Assembly: GCA_946405135.1 (NCBI GenBank)
Contig: CAMJGD010000001.1
Coordinates: 124,001 to 188,000, forward strand
Length of the DNA: 64,000 nucleotides
Direction of reading: 5' to 3'
Source of the DNA: an uncultured Clostridiaceae bacterium
GTDB taxonomy: Bacteria > Bacillota > Clostridia > Clostridiales > Clostridiaceae
Shown: piece by piece, positions 42,039-52,004 of the stretch
How positions within the stretch are numbered: the first letter of the stretch is position 1
Layout: each line of letters begins with the position of its first letter
Made by a program: the position numbers and the translations under genes
Notes under the pieces: model-generated
Told to the model about the DNA's origin: nothing
The model's input: the letters and a program-made list of their open reading frames with translations, nothing else
Databases searched by the model: none

Positions 42039-42070
42039 TTTTATAATCCCCTTTCCAACTCAAATAATAA

Positions 42071-43072
42071 TTATTTACTAGACTGTGCCTGTACAGCTGT
42101 TAAAGCCACTACATTAACAATATCATCTGCACTGCATCCTCTTGACAAGTCATTTATAGGCTTTGCAAATCCTTGACATATTGGTCCTATAGCTTCAGCT
42201 TTAGCAAATCGTTGAACAAGTTTATAACCTATATTACCTGCTTGAAGGTCTGGGAAAATCAACACATTAGCATTTCCAGCTACTTTGCTATTTGGTGCTT
42301 TTTGATCTGCAACTTTTCTTACTATAGCGGCATCAAGCTGCATTTCCCCATCTATATTTAAGTCTGGTCTCAATTCTTTTGCTATCTCAGTTGCTTTTCT
42401 AACCTTTTCTACTAAGTCGTGATCAGCACTCCCCATGGTTGAGAATGATAACATAGCTACTTTAGGTTCAATCTTGCATAATCTTTTTGTGGTTTCAGCA
42501 GTAGCTATTGCTATAGATGCAAGCTGCTCTGCTGTTGGGTTTGGATTAACAGCACAATCTGAAAATACAAGTAAACCCTCATCACCATAGTTACAATCTG
42601 GCACCATCATTATAAAAAAGCTTGAAACTACTGAAACTCCTGGTGCAGTTTTAACTATCTGTAATCCTGGTCTTAAAAGATCTCCTGTGGTGTGGATAGC
42701 ACCAGACACCATACCATCAGCATCTCCTAATTTAACCATCATGGTTCCAAAATACAAAGGATCTTTAACTATCATATCAGCTTTTTCTATAGTCATACCT
42801 TTGTTTTTTCTTAATTCATAAAATGCTTCAGCATATGAAGCTGTTTTTTCTGAAGTTTCAGGATCAACAACTTCTATGCCATCTATGTTAATCCTTAAAT
42901 TATTGCATTTTTCTTTAATTCTTTGGGGATTGCCGACTAAAACTATTTCAGCTAACCCTTCCTTTTTTATTTTTCCTGCAGCTTCTAAGTTTCTTTCCTC
43001 TTCCCCCTCAGGTAGCACAATTTTCTTTATATCTTTTTGTGCTAAATCCCATATTTTTTTCATAAGTTCCAT
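42071..43072 (-). CDS. pta: Phosphate acetyltransferase
   Basis: 333 residues. Converts acetyl-CoA to acetyl phosphate, the step before acetate kinase. IVLPEGEEERNLEAAGKI, GDADGMVSGAIHTTGDLLRPG, SSFFIMMVPDC and AIGPICQGFAKPINDLSRGC are diagnostic. ATG at 43072 (MELMKKIW) is chosen because AAAGGAG lies 8 bases upstream; an in-frame ATG 6 bases earlier would be too close, and the open frame runs to 43093. A TTGAAA-18-TATATT promoter fits at 43112-43141. Confidence 0.97.
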   Translation of the reverse strand: MELMKKIWDLAQKDIKKIVLPEGEEERNLEAAGKIKKEGLAEIVLVGNPQRIKEKCNNLRINIDGIEVVDPETSEKTASYAEAFYELRKNKGMTIEKADMIVKDPLYFGTMMVKLGDADGMVSGAIHTTGDLLRPGLQIVKTAPGVSVVSSFFIMMVPDCNYGDEGLLVFSDCAVNPNPTAEQLASIAIATAETTKRLCKIEPKVAMLSFSTMGSADHDLVEKVRKATEIAKELRPDLNIDGEMQLDAAIVRKVADQKAPNSKVAGNANVLIFPDLQAGNIGYKLVQRFAKAEAIGPICQGFAKPINDLSRGCSADDIVNVVALTAVQAQSSK

Positions 43073-43198
43073 GTTCATTTCTCCTTTCCTCATTTAAGGC
43101 TGTCTAATAATAATATACTCCTAATTGGATATACTTTTCAACCTAAAATATTAAAATACTTCCCCTTTCATATTATTGTTATTTTAATAATGTTCAAA

Positions 43199-43218
43199 AT
43201 ATTAGTTATAACTAATAT
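43199..43218. promoter_or_regulatory. 20-bp perfect palindrome between pta and tmcAL
   Basis: ATATTAGTTA followed by TAACTAATAT is a perfect 20-bp palindrome. It lies between the divergent pta and tmcAL genes, 5 bases before TTGGAT (43223-43228), which with TATAAT (43247-43252, 18-base spacer) makes a plausible tmcAL promoter. A dimeric repressor could control one or both sides. Confidence 0.5.
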
Positions 43219-43284
43219 GTCATTGGATTTTTTTATATTAATAATGTATAATACTATTTAAAATTCTTAAAAAGGTGATTAATT

Positions 43285-44505
43285 ATGAAAATATCAGCTA
43301 TTATTTCAGAATATAATCCTCTACATAAAGGTCATGTTTATCATATTAATAAAACAAGAGATTTAACTCATTGTGATGCATTAATCTGTATTATGAGCGG
43401 AAATTTTGTGCAGCGTGGTCTCCCAGCTATTTTAGACAAATGGTCAAGAACAGAAATGGCTCTTAGAAATGGTATAGATCTGGTTATTGAGCTTCCTTGC
43501 ATATATAGTCTATCTTCAGCTGAATTTTTTGCCTGGGGAGCAGTATCCCTTATAAATTCTTTAAACGTAGTAAATTTCTTATCCTTTGGAAGTGAATGTG
43601 GTGATATATCTGTATTGAAAAATTTGTCATATATATTAACTGCAGAGCCTGAATCCTATAAAGATTATCTAAAACAGGGATTAACTAATGGATTACCTTA
43701 TGCCAAAGCAAGAAGTAATGCTCTTTCAAAGTATATAACTTCAAAAAACAATCTATACTTTAAAGATTTAGAACCTGTTATGAGCTCTTCAAATAATATA
43801 TTAGGTATAGAATACTGTAAAAGCCTACTAAAACTTAACAGTAAGATAAATCCAATGACAATACGACGGGAAGGAGCAGATTATAATTCTAAGGATTTAG
43901 ACTCTACATTTTCCAGTGCTACTTCCATAAGAAAATTTATGAAAGAAAATACTAATATCCATGACCTTCAAAATCATATTCCTTTTCATTCTTTTCGAAT
44001 AATAAATGATTTATACAATCTAGAATACTCTTTTGCAGATGAAAATAAAATGATACCTTTTATAAGATATAAATTACTCACAGAGGAAAATACTTTGATA
44101 AACATTCCAGAGGCTTCTGAAGGACTACACAATAAAATATACAAAGAAATATTAAAAGAAGGTAACTTCGAAAATTTAGTATCACGCATAAAAAGCAAAA
44201 GATATACTTTTACACGGATAAGCAGAATTCTCTGTGAATATTTTATTGGATTTGATGCTTATGATATTAAATCTTTAAGAAGTTCAAAGTGTAGCTATGC
44301 AAGGGTTTTAGGTTTCAATTCTACAGGAGCTAAAGTGCTAAAAGAAATAAAAAAACATTCAACTATTCCTCTAATAACAAAAATACCTAAAACTACAAAT
44401 AAAATGTTAGATTTAGATTTACAAAGTACTAAAGCTTATAGTCTTATAAATACATCCATTGATTACAATAGAGATTATACAAAGAGCCCTATAGTTATAG
44501 AATAA
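43285..44505 (+). CDS. tmcAL: tRNA(Met) cytidine acetate ligase
   Basis: 406 residues. TmcAL activates acetate with ATP and makes N4-acetylcytidine at the wobble base of elongator tRNA-Met. The nucleotidyltransferase fold starts KISAIISEYNPLHKGHVYHI (HxGH motif), then CIMSGNFVQRGLPAI and DKWSRTEMAL. It stands divergent to pta-ackA, next to the enzymes that make acetate. AAAGGTGATT precedes the ATG. Confidence 0.95.
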   Translation: MKISAIISEYNPLHKGHVYHINKTRDLTHCDALICIMSGNFVQRGLPAILDKWSRTEMALRNGIDLVIELPCIYSLSSAEFFAWGAVSLINSLNVVNFLSFGSECGDISVLKNLSYILTAEPESYKDYLKQGLTNGLPYAKARSNALSKYITSKNNLYFKDLEPVMSSSNNILGIEYCKSLLKLNSKINPMTIRREGADYNSKDLDSTFSSATSIRKFMKENTNIHDLQNHIPFHSFRIINDLYNLEYSFADENKMIPFIRYKLLTEENTLINIPEASEGLHNKIYKEILKEGNFENLVSRIKSKRYTFTRISRILCEYFIGFDAYDIKSLRSSKCSYARVLGFNSTGAKVLKEIKKHSTIPLITKIPKTTNKMLDLDLQSTKAYSLINTSIDYNRDYTKSPIVIE

Positions 44506-44578
44506 ATATTTACAATTCAATAATAAAATGCCTTCCTTGTCAATATATTTATTATAGTAATAAGGGAGGCTTAAATAT

Positions 44579-45730
44579 ATGCTGTATATTCTTTTTATTT
44601 TATTAACTTTAATAATGATTCTAACTTTTAAGCTATTAAAATCTTTTAATATAAACACTATTATAATAGCTGCTTTATCAATAATAATAGTATATTTTGT
44701 CATGGAGCCCAAAATATGCATGGAATCAAGTTTACAAGGCGGCAAACTGTTTTTAAATTCAGTTTTTCCTGCTTTGTTTCCTTTTATGGTCATAACAGGC
44801 ATATTGATTTCTTATGGGGGTATAAATGCTTATTCAAAGGTTTTAGGTCCTCTGCTTTGTAAACCTTTAGGTCTTCCAAAAGTTTGCAGTTTTCCCCTAG
44901 TTATAAGTGCTTTATGTGGTTATCCTTTAGGTGCCAAATATAGTTCAGAATTGTATGAAAAGAAATTAATAGATCTTTCTCAGTATGCTAAAATAATAAA
45001 TGTAGCTTCCAATGCAAGTCCTTTATTTATAGTAGGAGCTATAGGTACTGCTATGCTAAAAGATAAATCTGCAGGAAACATCATATTAATGTCCAACTAT
45101 ATTTCCTCCATAATAATGGCCTTTATTCTAAAATGTAATAAATCAGATTCAGCTCAGGTCACTTATAATAATTCAGATAAAAAAATCTTTGGAGAAGTAT
45201 TAAAAGACTCCATAGATAATGCTCTTAAAACCAGTCTTTCTGTGGGAAGCTTTATAGTTATTTTTTCAGTAATCACAGCCATAATAAAAAACAATGCTAT
45301 ATTTAACATTGTTTTAAATAAAATTTCAAATGGTAATAACAGCTTAAAAGAATTGCTTTCAGGAATAATTCTTGGATTTATAGAAATAACAAATGGATGC
45401 TATAGCATATGCCTTTCAAATATTAACTATGGAATAAAAGTTTCACTAATAAGCTTTCTATGTGGCTTTAGTGGACTATCAATTATATCTCAAGTACATT
45501 CCTTCACATACAAGCATAAGGAATTATCTATAAAAAGATACATTTTAAGAAAATTTATTCAAGGTAATATATGTTTTCTAATAACCCTTGGCATATACAA
45601 TATGAAAAGTGATCTATCAGTTTTTAATAGCACTAATTCCAATTATTTTGATCATAGCACTATTATTGTAATATTTATATTTTTATCTCTAGCTGTAGTC
45701 CTTATAGAAAAACTATTTGATATTTCTTAA
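44579..45730 (+). CDS. ylbJ: Sporulation integral membrane protein YlbJ
   Basis: 383 residues with about eight to ten membrane segments and Gate-type motifs: FPALFPFMVITGILISYGG, CGYPLGAKYSSELYE, ASNASPLFIVGAIGTAML. YlbJ is required for normal spore cortex in Bacillus. The start has GGGAGG 9 bases upstream; that sequence can pair with GCCTTCC 30 bases earlier (44528), hiding it. Its end overlaps the coiled-coil gene on the other strand by 18 bases. Confidence 0.93.
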   Translation: MLYILFILLTLIMILTFKLLKSFNINTIIIAALSIIIVYFVMEPKICMESSLQGGKLFLNSVFPALFPFMVITGILISYGGINAYSKVLGPLLCKPLGLPKVCSFPLVISALCGYPLGAKYSSELYEKKLIDLSQYAKIINVASNASPLFIVGAIGTAMLKDKSAGNIILMSNYISSIIMAFILKCNKSDSAQVTYNNSDKKIFGEVLKDSIDNALKTSLSVGSFIVIFSVITAIIKNNAIFNIVLNKISNGNNSLKELLSGIILGFIEITNGCYSICLSNINYGIKVSLISFLCGFSGLSIISQVHSFTYKHKELSIKRYILRKFIQGNICFLITLGIYNMKSDLSVFNSTNSNYFDHSTIIVIFIFLSLAVVLIEKLFDIS

Positions 45731-46237
45731 TTCCTTTATATTTTCCCTTATAACGGAGCAGGTACCATTCATGTCTTTTGATAAAGATTGCATAAATACC
45801 TCTACATCTTTTTTTACATTTTCTAAAGTTTCTTTGCTTTTTTCTTCTATTTCTTTATCAAGTTGACATAAAATTTCATCAGCATAGTCCCTTGCTCCTA
45901 ATCTTATGGCTTTAGCATCTCTTTGGGCTGAAGCTATTATTTCTTGGGACCTGATTTGTGCCTCTTTGGTTATATCATGATTTTCAACCTGCTTTTTTAG
46001 CATTTCCATAGTCTGCTTTCTCACATTTTCATATTCTTCTCTAGCTTCTGCTAGTATTCTCTCTTTTTCATTTAATACCCATTGAGCTTTTTTAAATTCA
46101 TCGGGCAAATAATTTATTATCTGATCTATTACATCAAGCATCTCTTTTTTATCTAATACTATTTTCCCTGTTATAGGAACTTTAGATGCAGTTTCAACTA
46201 TCTCTTGTAAATATTCTAATAATTCCATAACATCCAT
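45713..46237 (-). CDS. Coiled-coil protein, ATP-synthase-b-like
   Basis: 174 residues, largely coiled coil: the central part EKERILAEAREEYENVRKQ, then AQIRSQEIIASAQRDAKAI, recalls the stalk of ATP synthase subunit b and DivIVA-like proteins. No membrane segment is present. In clostridia it lies after coaD; its function is not known to me. It starts 7 bases beyond the coaD stop, and its 3' end overlaps convergent ylbJ. Confidence 0.8.
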   Translation of the reverse strand: MDVMELLEYLQEIVETASKVPITGKIVLDKKEMLDVIDQIINYLPDEFKKAQWVLNEKERILAEAREEYENVRKQTMEMLKKQVENHDITKEAQIRSQEIIASAQRDAKAIRLGARDYADEILCQLDKEIEEKSKETLENVKKDVEVFMQSLSKDMNGTCSVIRENIKELRNIK

Positions 46238-46243
46238 TGATAA

Positions 46244-46726
46244 TTACCCCCTATTTATTTTATTCATTATGTCAGGAATAATCTGGTCTGGAACTAATCC
46301 TTTTATGCATCCTCCAAATTTAGCCACCTGTTTAACCGCAGAAGAACTCAAATACGAATATTTAGCATTGGTCATCATAAATACAGTTTCAATGGAAGAA
46401 TCTAATTTATTGTTCATAAGAGCCATTTGAAATTCGTATTCAAAATCCGATAAAGCCCTTAAGCCTTTTATAATAACCTTAGCTTCTTTTTCTTTCATAA
46501 AATCTATAAGCAGCCCGTTAAAGCTTTCCACTTTGACATTGTCATAGGGTTTAATAACTTTTTCTATAAGTTTTACCCTTTCATCAATATGAAAAAGGCC
46601 CTTTTTATCTACATTCACTAGTACGCATACAATAACTTCATCAAATATTTTAGAAGCCCTCTTGATTATATCCAAATGACCATTTGTTATAGGGTCAAAG
46701 CTCCCTGGATAAACAGCTACCTTCAT
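46244..46726 (-). CDS. coaD: Phosphopantetheine adenylyltransferase
   Basis: 160 residues. Adds AMP to 4'-phosphopantetheine in CoA synthesis. [20 protein letters not shown] (TxGH), [19 protein letters not shown] and [12 protein letters not shown] are typical. ATG at 46726 has AAGGAGGA upstream; the longer frame to 46771 overlaps rsmD. It follows rsmD by 1 base. Confidence 0.97.
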   Translation of the reverse strand: MKVAVYPGSFDPITNGHLDIIKRASKIFDEVIVCVLVNVDKKGLFHIDERVKLIEKVIKPYDNVKVESFNGLLIDFMKEKEAKVIIKGLRALSDFEYEFQMALMNNKLDSSIETVFMMTNAKYSYLSSSAVKQVAKFGGCIKGLVPDQIIPDIMNKINRG

Positions 46727-46727
46727 G

Positions 46728-47285
46728 TTAGTCCTCCTTAAAATCATAGAAACACACTGTAGTATTCCCATACTTTCTATAATCTTTTAGCTTTATATTT
46801 TTACTACCTTCATATATATCTTCACTAGTATCTATTTTGGTAACAATGATTCCATCTTTGGCTAACAAGCTCTCTTTATCTATTATTTCTATAGCCTTTG
46901 GGATCATATCCTTCATATAAGGAGGATCTATAAATATAATATCAAAGACTTTATCCTTTTTACTCAATAGATTAAGCACCTCATAAGAATCCATATTAAA
47001 ACAGGTACATTTATCTGAAAAATTAAAATTTATAACATTCTCCTTAAGATAGGAATAGGTTTTTTCACCTTTATCTACTAAATAGCATTCAGAAGCCCCT
47101 CTGCTTACAGCCTCTAAACCTAAGCTTCCTGTGCCTGCAAATACATCTAATACTCTTGAATTAGGTACTTTAAGCTGTATTATGCTAAACATTGACTCCT
47201 TTACTCTATCTAGAGTGGGCCTTGTTCCATTTCCTTCCGGTGACAATAATCTTCTGCCTTTAGCAAGACCTGCAATAATTCTCAT
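46728..47285 (-). CDS. rsmD: 16S rRNA (guanine966-N2)-methyltransferase
   Basis: 185 residues. [29 protein letters not shown], then [20 protein letters not shown] (AdoMet site) and FIDPPYMKD (catalytic (N/D)PPY). The start overlaps none of its neighbours, and coaD follows. The rsmD-coaD pair is universal in Firmicutes. Confidence 0.95.
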   Translation of the reverse strand: MRIIAGLAKGRRLLSPEGNGTRPTLDRVKESMFSIIQLKVPNSRVLDVFAGTGSLGLEAVSRGASECYLVDKGEKTYSYLKENVINFNFSDKCTCFNMDSYEVLNLLSKKDKVFDIIFIDPPYMKDMIPKAIEIIDKESLLAKDGIIVTKIDTSEDIYEGSKNIKLKDYRKYGNTTVCFYDFKED

Positions 47286-47382
47286 CCTAGTTCCTCCTCT
47301 TACTGCTTTCTTTACATTTTAACATATTATAATAATGTATACAAAGATTTTTTAGAGATTATTTTGCATATTTTGTAAAATA

Positions 47383-49413
47383 TTAATTAAAACATATGTA
47401 TTTAGACGTTTTTTGTAAGTTTTTTATTACCTCGCTGCATAGTTTTTTATCTGCTTCACAATTACTGTTTATTACCTTTTTTGCTTCCATATTTGCTATC
47501 CTTAATATATCAGAATCCTCTATAATATTTGCCAAAATAAGCTCACTATCACCATGTTGTTTAATTCCAAAGAGTTCTCCTGCACCTCTAATCCTAAGAT
47601 CCTGTTCTGCAATAAAAAAACCATCATTACTTTGAGTCATTATTTGCATTCTTTTTTTAGTCACATTACTATTAGCTTCTGCAATGAGAACACAATATGA
47701 TTTATGAGATCCTCTACCTACTCTCCCCCTAAGTTGGTGCAATTGAGACAATCCAAATCTTTCTGCATTTTCTATAATCATCACCGTAGCATTAGGCACA
47801 TTTACTCCTACTTCTATTACTGTAGTAGATATGATAGCCTTTACTTCGCCCTTCTTAAATCTGTCCATTACATCTTCTTTTGATTTTCCATTCATTTTTC
47901 CATGAAGCATTTCTAAAGGAATGCCTTTAAAATAAGTGCTTTTAAGATCATCATACAATTTATTTACAGAACTTAAATCTAAAGCTTCATTTTCTTCAAT
48001 AAGAGGACAAACTATGTATACTTGCCTACCATCTTTTATTTGATTCTGAGCTAATTCATAAGCTTTATTTCTGTATCTATTATGGAAAAATATAGTATCG
48101 ATTTTTTGTCTTCCTGGTGGCAACTCATCAATTATTGAAATGTCAAGGTCTCCATATAAATAAAGAGATAATGTTCTTGGGATTGGAGTAGCAGTCATTA
48201 CCAGTACATCCGCTTCTTTACCCTTATTTATCAATTTACTCCTTTGATAAACTCCAAATCTATGCTGTTCATCAGTTACTATGATTCCTAAATTCACAAA
48301 CTCTACATCCTCTTCTATAAGAGCATGGGTACCTATAACTATCATGGATTCGCCAGATTTAATTTTTTCTTTTATTCTTAACTTTTCACTATTTTTAGTA
48401 CTGCCGCTTAAAATTTCAATAGGAATTTCAAATCTCTTTAGTACTTTTTTAACTTCTGCGAAATGCTGATTAGCCAATATTTCAGTAGGAGCCATCATAA
48501 CAGCTTGATACCCATTCTTCACTACATTGAACATAGCTATTATAGCCACTATGGTTTTACCGCTACCCACATCCCCTTGAACTAATCTATTCATAGGCAT
48601 AGGTTTCTTTTGATCTAAAAGTATTTCTCTTATTGTTCTGCTTTGGGCAGAAGTTAACTCAAAAGGCAGTGATTCCTTTAACTCTTTTAGCTCTTCCACC
48701 ATTTTAAAAGCTATACCATTACTAGATTTAACATGTTGCTTCAGCATCATTATTTTTATAGAGTATGTAAATAGTTCTTGAAATTTTAATCTTTTTTTAG
48801 ACTTATTTAAACTATCTCTATCCTTAGGAAAATGTATATTTCTTATAGCATAATCCAGGGATACAAAATTATATTTTTCAACTATTAAATTAGGCAGATT
48901 TTCACTTATTATTATATTATCTAATATTTGATTTATAAGTTTAACTACTATATTATTGGACAATGAATCTTTTAAAGAGTATTTAGGAGCTATTTTGCTT
49001 TGAGCTAAATCCTCACATCCTGCCACTGGATTAATTACCTCAAAAAAAGTTCCATTTTTTTTGATTTTTCCAACAAGATTATATTTCTTACCTAGCACAA
49101 AATTCTTTTTAATATAGGGTTGATTAAACCACTTAGCTAATATCTTTTGCTCATTACATTGAAATACTAATGTAGTTAAAACCTTCCCAGTCTTAGTTCT
49201 TATATCTTTCTTAAACTCTAGCAATTCACATTTTATGGTAAACTTCTCATTTTCATTTGTTGTATTTAAATCTGTAACACTATTTAAAAATTCATAGTCC
49301 CTAGGAAAATATAATAGTAAATCTAATATATTGTAAATACCACATTTATTTAATAAATCTTTAGTTTTAGGTCCTACTCCTTTTAATTGTCCTATATCAC
49401 TATAAATGTTCAT
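47383..49413 (-). CDS. recG: ATP-dependent DNA helicase RecG
   Basis: 676 residues. Reverses stalled forks and branch-migrates Holliday junctions. The wedge domain (about 60-150) precedes the helicase with VQGDVGSGKTIVAIIAM (motif I), DEQHRFG (motif II), MTATPIPRTLSL (III), and VIEVGVNVPNATVM and GRVGRGSHKSYC (V, VI). ATG at 49413 is chosen since GAGGTG is 6 bases upstream; the frame opens at a GTG 9 bases earlier, inside that site. Confidence 0.97.
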   Translation of the reverse strand: MNIYSDIGQLKGVGPKTKDLLNKCGIYNILDLLLYFPRDYEFLNSVTDLNTTNENEKFTIKCELLEFKKDIRTKTGKVLTTLVFQCNEQKILAKWFNQPYIKKNFVLGKKYNLVGKIKKNGTFFEVINPVAGCEDLAQSKIAPKYSLKDSLSNNIVVKLINQILDNIIISENLPNLIVEKYNFVSLDYAIRNIHFPKDRDSLNKSKKRLKFQELFTYSIKIMMLKQHVKSSNGIAFKMVEELKELKESLPFELTSAQSRTIREILLDQKKPMPMNRLVQGDVGSGKTIVAIIAMFNVVKNGYQAVMMAPTEILANQHFAEVKKVLKRFEIPIEILSGSTKNSEKLRIKEKIKSGESMIVIGTHALIEEDVEFVNLGIIVTDEQHRFGVYQRSKLINKGKEADVLVMTATPIPRTLSLYLYGDLDISIIDELPPGRQKIDTIFFHNRYRNKAYELAQNQIKDGRQVYIVCPLIEENEALDLSSVNKLYDDLKSTYFKGIPLEMLHGKMNGKSKEDVMDRFKKGEVKAIISTTVIEVGVNVPNATVMIIENAERFGLSQLHQLRGRVGRGSHKSYCVLIAEANSNVTKKRMQIMTQSNDGFFIAEQDLRIRGAGELFGIKQHGDSELILANIIEDSDILRIANMEAKKVINSNCEADKKLCSEVIKNLQKTSKYICFN

Positions 49414-49431
49414 AACATACACCTCATAATA

Positions 49432-49453
49432 AAAAAAGCCCGCAGGCTTTTTT
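49432..49453 (-). terminator. Terminator after the DAK protein gene
   Basis: AAAAAAGCC and GGCTTTTTT pair around 4 bases. The stem ends supply the U-run on the minus strand. It separates the asp23-DAK unit from recG. Confidence 0.85.
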
Positions 49454-49470
49454 AATTACTAATTGGTTAA

Positions 49471-51105
49471 TTATTCTACTGAAAGTATAAAATAGTATAA
49501 AGGTTGATCTCCATTGTAGCATTGAATATCTAAGTCCTCGTATTTATCCTGCAATTTTTCTATAAAATCATTTACTTCCTCTTCATTGCAATCTTTACCA
49601 TAGAATAATGTAATAAGTTCTTTATCATCATCAACCATTTTTTCTAATATGGTTTCAGTAACTTCAAATACATTTGCTCCAACTTCCTTTATCTTTCCTT
49701 CTATAAGACCTAGAATATTTCCTTCTTTTATGTCAATTCCATCTATTTCAGTGTCACGCACAGCATAAGTAACTGCTCCAGAAGTTACAGCACTGATACA
49801 TTTTTTCATGCTTTCTACATTTTCCTCTACTTCAGCATCAGGATTAAACATAGTCACACAAGTAATCCCTTGAGGAATTGTAGTAGTAGGTATGACAATA
49901 ACATTTTTATCTGCCAATTCTGCAGCTTGAGTTGCAGACATTATTATATTTTTATTATTTGGTAATACAAATATATTATCTGCATTTATCTTTTTTATGC
50001 TTTCTACTATATCCTGAGTACTTGGATTCATGGTTTGTCCGCCCTCTATGACATAATCTACACCTAAATCCTTGAATATATTCTTTATTCCTTCTCCCAT
50101 GGCCACAGAAACAAAAGCATACTTTTTACATTCTTCTTTTACACTTTCTTCTGCATTATAGGATTCAGATTTTTCATCCACTAATAAGCTTCTATGCTCT
50201 TCTCTCATGTTATCTATTTTTATTTTAGAAAGCTCACCAAGTTTTACTGCTTTTGATAATACTAATCCTGGATCATTGGTATGAATATGCACCTTAATGA
50301 TGTCATCATATCCTACAACAATCATGGAATCCCCTAAAGACTGAATATCTTTTTTTAATTCATCAGTTCTGCTCACATCGCCTATTACCAAAAATTCTGT
50401 GCAGTATCCAAATTTTATATCATGATCTACTAAATTATTTGCAGCAGACTTTCCTGTAGATACAGTAGAAAAATCCATTACAGAAGCTTTTAAGTCATCC
50501 TTTAAAGCTTCATGCATTCCATTTAGTAATATCAATAATCCCATACCACCTGAATCTACTACTCTTGCACTCTTTAAGACTGGTAAAAATTCAGGAGTTC
50601 TATTTAGCATATCTTTACTATTTTCACAAACTTCTGCCATTAGCTCAGTAATATCGGTTTTTTTACTTTTTACTGCAGTTTCTCCGGCTATACGAACTAT
50701 AGTTAATATAGTACCTTCAATAGGTCTCATAACTGCTTTATAGGCAGATTTACTTCCTTCCATTAAACTTTCTGCAAATTCTATTGAATTTACTTCATCT
50801 TTCCCTTCTAATCCCTTTGCTATACCTCTTAATATTTGAGAAAGTATAACTCCAGAGTTTCCTCTAGCACCCATTAGGGCACCTTTAGCAAGAATTTTAG
50901 ACATTTCACCTATGGATTTGCTATTTAAATTTTCTATTTCCTTAACTGCTGCCTTAAAAGTCATAGACATATTAGTACCAGTATCTCCATCCGGCACCGG
51001 GAAAACATTAAGTGAGTTTACAAACTCTTTTTGCTCTTCCAGTCTATTACTAGCATTTACTACCATATTATAAAAATGTTCACCATTTATTTTTACATAT
51101 TCCAT
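49471..51105 (-). CDS. DAK-domain protein, fatty acid kinase FakA-like (YloV)
   Basis: 544 residues. The N-terminal DhaL-type ATP-binding domain has VFPVPDGDTGTNMSMTFKAA and GARGNSGVILSQILRGIAKG, and the C-terminal half (GGQTMNPSTQDIVESI, LPNNKNIIMSATQAAELA) matches the FakA/YloV family. FakA phosphorylates FakB-bound fatty acids. It follows asp23 by 13 bases, the usual asp23-yloV pair. Confidence 0.9.
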   Translation of the reverse strand: MEYVKINGEHFYNMVVNASNRLEEQKEFVNSLNVFPVPDGDTGTNMSMTFKAAVKEIENLNSKSIGEMSKILAKGALMGARGNSGVILSQILRGIAKGLEGKDEVNSIEFAESLMEGSKSAYKAVMRPIEGTILTIVRIAGETAVKSKKTDITELMAEVCENSKDMLNRTPEFLPVLKSARVVDSGGMGLLILLNGMHEALKDDLKASVMDFSTVSTGKSAANNLVDHDIKFGYCTEFLVIGDVSRTDELKKDIQSLGDSMIVVGYDDIIKVHIHTNDPGLVLSKAVKLGELSKIKIDNMREEHRSLLVDEKSESYNAEESVKEECKKYAFVSVAMGEGIKNIFKDLGVDYVIEGGQTMNPSTQDIVESIKKINADNIFVLPNNKNIIMSATQAAELADKNVIVIPTTTIPQGITCVTMFNPDAEVEENVESMKKCISAVTSGAVTYAVRDTEIDGIDIKEGNILGLIEGKIKEVGANVFEVTETILEKMVDDDKELITLFYGKDCNEEEVNDFIEKLQDKYEDLDIQCYNGDQPLYYFILSVE

Positions 51106-51117
51106 TTAAGCAACCTC

Positions 51118-51465
51118 CTAGACCCTAACACCTTGAACATTAACAGTAATACTTGAAACTTTTAAACCAGTATAATTTTCTACATTATACCTTATTCTCT
51201 GAATGATGCTATTAGCTATGACTGAAATCTTAGTGCCATATTCTACTACTACAAACAGTTCTATGTTAAGTTCCTCATTTTTATGGCTTATTTTAACACC
51301 CTTACTTAAATTTTCTCCTTTTATTAACTCCCATAATCCATCTGTGGCATTTTTAGAAGCCATTCCTACCACACCGTAACATTCCATAGTAGAAAGTCCT
51401 ACTATATTAGCTATAACTTCTTCTGAATATCCTATATATCCATTATCATTAGAAAATCCAATCAT
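51118..51465 (-). CDS. Asp23/Gls24 family envelope stress protein (YloU)
   Basis: 115 residues of the Asp23/Gls24 family: SEEVIANIVGLSTMECYGVVGMA, GVKISHKNEELNIELFVVVEYG, then GLKVSSITVNVQGVRV. ATG at 51465 is chosen because AAGGAGG lies 9 bases upstream; a longer frame to 51492 contains that site. It is a cytoplasmic, probably membrane-associated envelope stress protein that precedes the fakA-like gene. Confidence 0.93.
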   Translation of the reverse strand: MIGFSNDNGYIGYSEEVIANIVGLSTMECYGVVGMASKNATDGLWELIKGENLSKGVKISHKNEELNIELFVVVEYGTKISVIANSIIQRIRYNVENYTGLKVSSITVNVQGVRV

Positions 51466-51665
51466 ATATAAATCCTCCTTGAATATTTCCATATAGTATA
51501 TTCTATATTAATTATAAAATTTATTCAAGGAATTTAGAGATATTTAATTACTTTATTTACTATTAAATTCATAATATACTTGCATAACTACTCATTATTA
51601 TGATAGAATAATATTTGTTCTATGGAGCGAGACATTATCTCAGTAGTTAAGGGGAGGTGTTTACT

Positions 51666-51857
51666 GTGTCAAGAAAGTGTGAATTCTGCGATAAAGGCGT
51701 TGTTTTTGGAGTGCAATACAGCCATTCCCATAGACAAGGAAAAAGAACCTGGGCTCCAAACATTAAAAAAGTTAAGGCTATAGTTGACGGAACACCTAAA
51801 ACTGTTCATGTTTGTACAAGATGCCTTCGTTCAGGTAAGGTTCAAAGAGCAATATAA
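51666..51857 (+). CDS. rpmB: Large ribosomal subunit protein bL28
   Basis: 63 residues. Start is GTG at 51666 with GGGGAGGTG 6 bases upstream, so the earlier in-frame GTG at 51657 lies inside the site. SRKCEFCDKGVVFGVQYSHSH, then RTWAPNIKKVKA and HVCTRCLRSGKV; four Cys form the zinc-binding version. Plus strand among minus-strand neighbours, with a strong terminator. Confidence 0.97.
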   Translation: MSRKCEFCDKGVVFGVQYSHSHRQGKRTWAPNIKKVKAIVDGTPKTVHVCTRCLRSGKVQRAI

Positions 51858-51865
51858 AAAAATAA

Positions 51866-51900
51866 AAAATGCAGTTGGATACAATTGCATTTTTTATTTT
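51866..51900 (+). terminator. Terminator after rpmB
   Basis: AAAAATGCAGTTG and CAATTGCATTTTT pair (one G-T) around a 4-base loop, followed by T-rich DNA. The minus-strand tail of spoVM starts just beyond, so it may serve both. Confidence 0.85.
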
Positions 51901-51910
51901 TTTGATTATA

Positions 51911-51979
51911 TTATTTTCTAATAAATATTTTTAGTATAAAAGATAAAAATTTAGGAAGTTTTATAGCTACAATCTTCAT
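51911..51979 (-). CDS. spoVM: Stage V sporulation protein M
   Basis: A 22-residue peptide found by eye, with GGGGGG 7 bases before the ATG. It reads MKIVAIKLPKF, then a hydrophobic stretch and a basic end. The IKLPKFL core is the hallmark of SpoVM, the amphipathic helix that recognises the curved forespore membrane and anchors SpoIVA. Its place between rpmB and thiN is the same as in Bacillus subtilis. The family's usual length is about 26 residues, so this one is slightly short at the C-terminus. Confidence 0.9.
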   Translation of the reverse strand: MKIVAIKLPKFLSFILKIFIRK

Positions 51980-52004
51980 TTATTATCCCCCCAATAGCTT
52001 TCTG

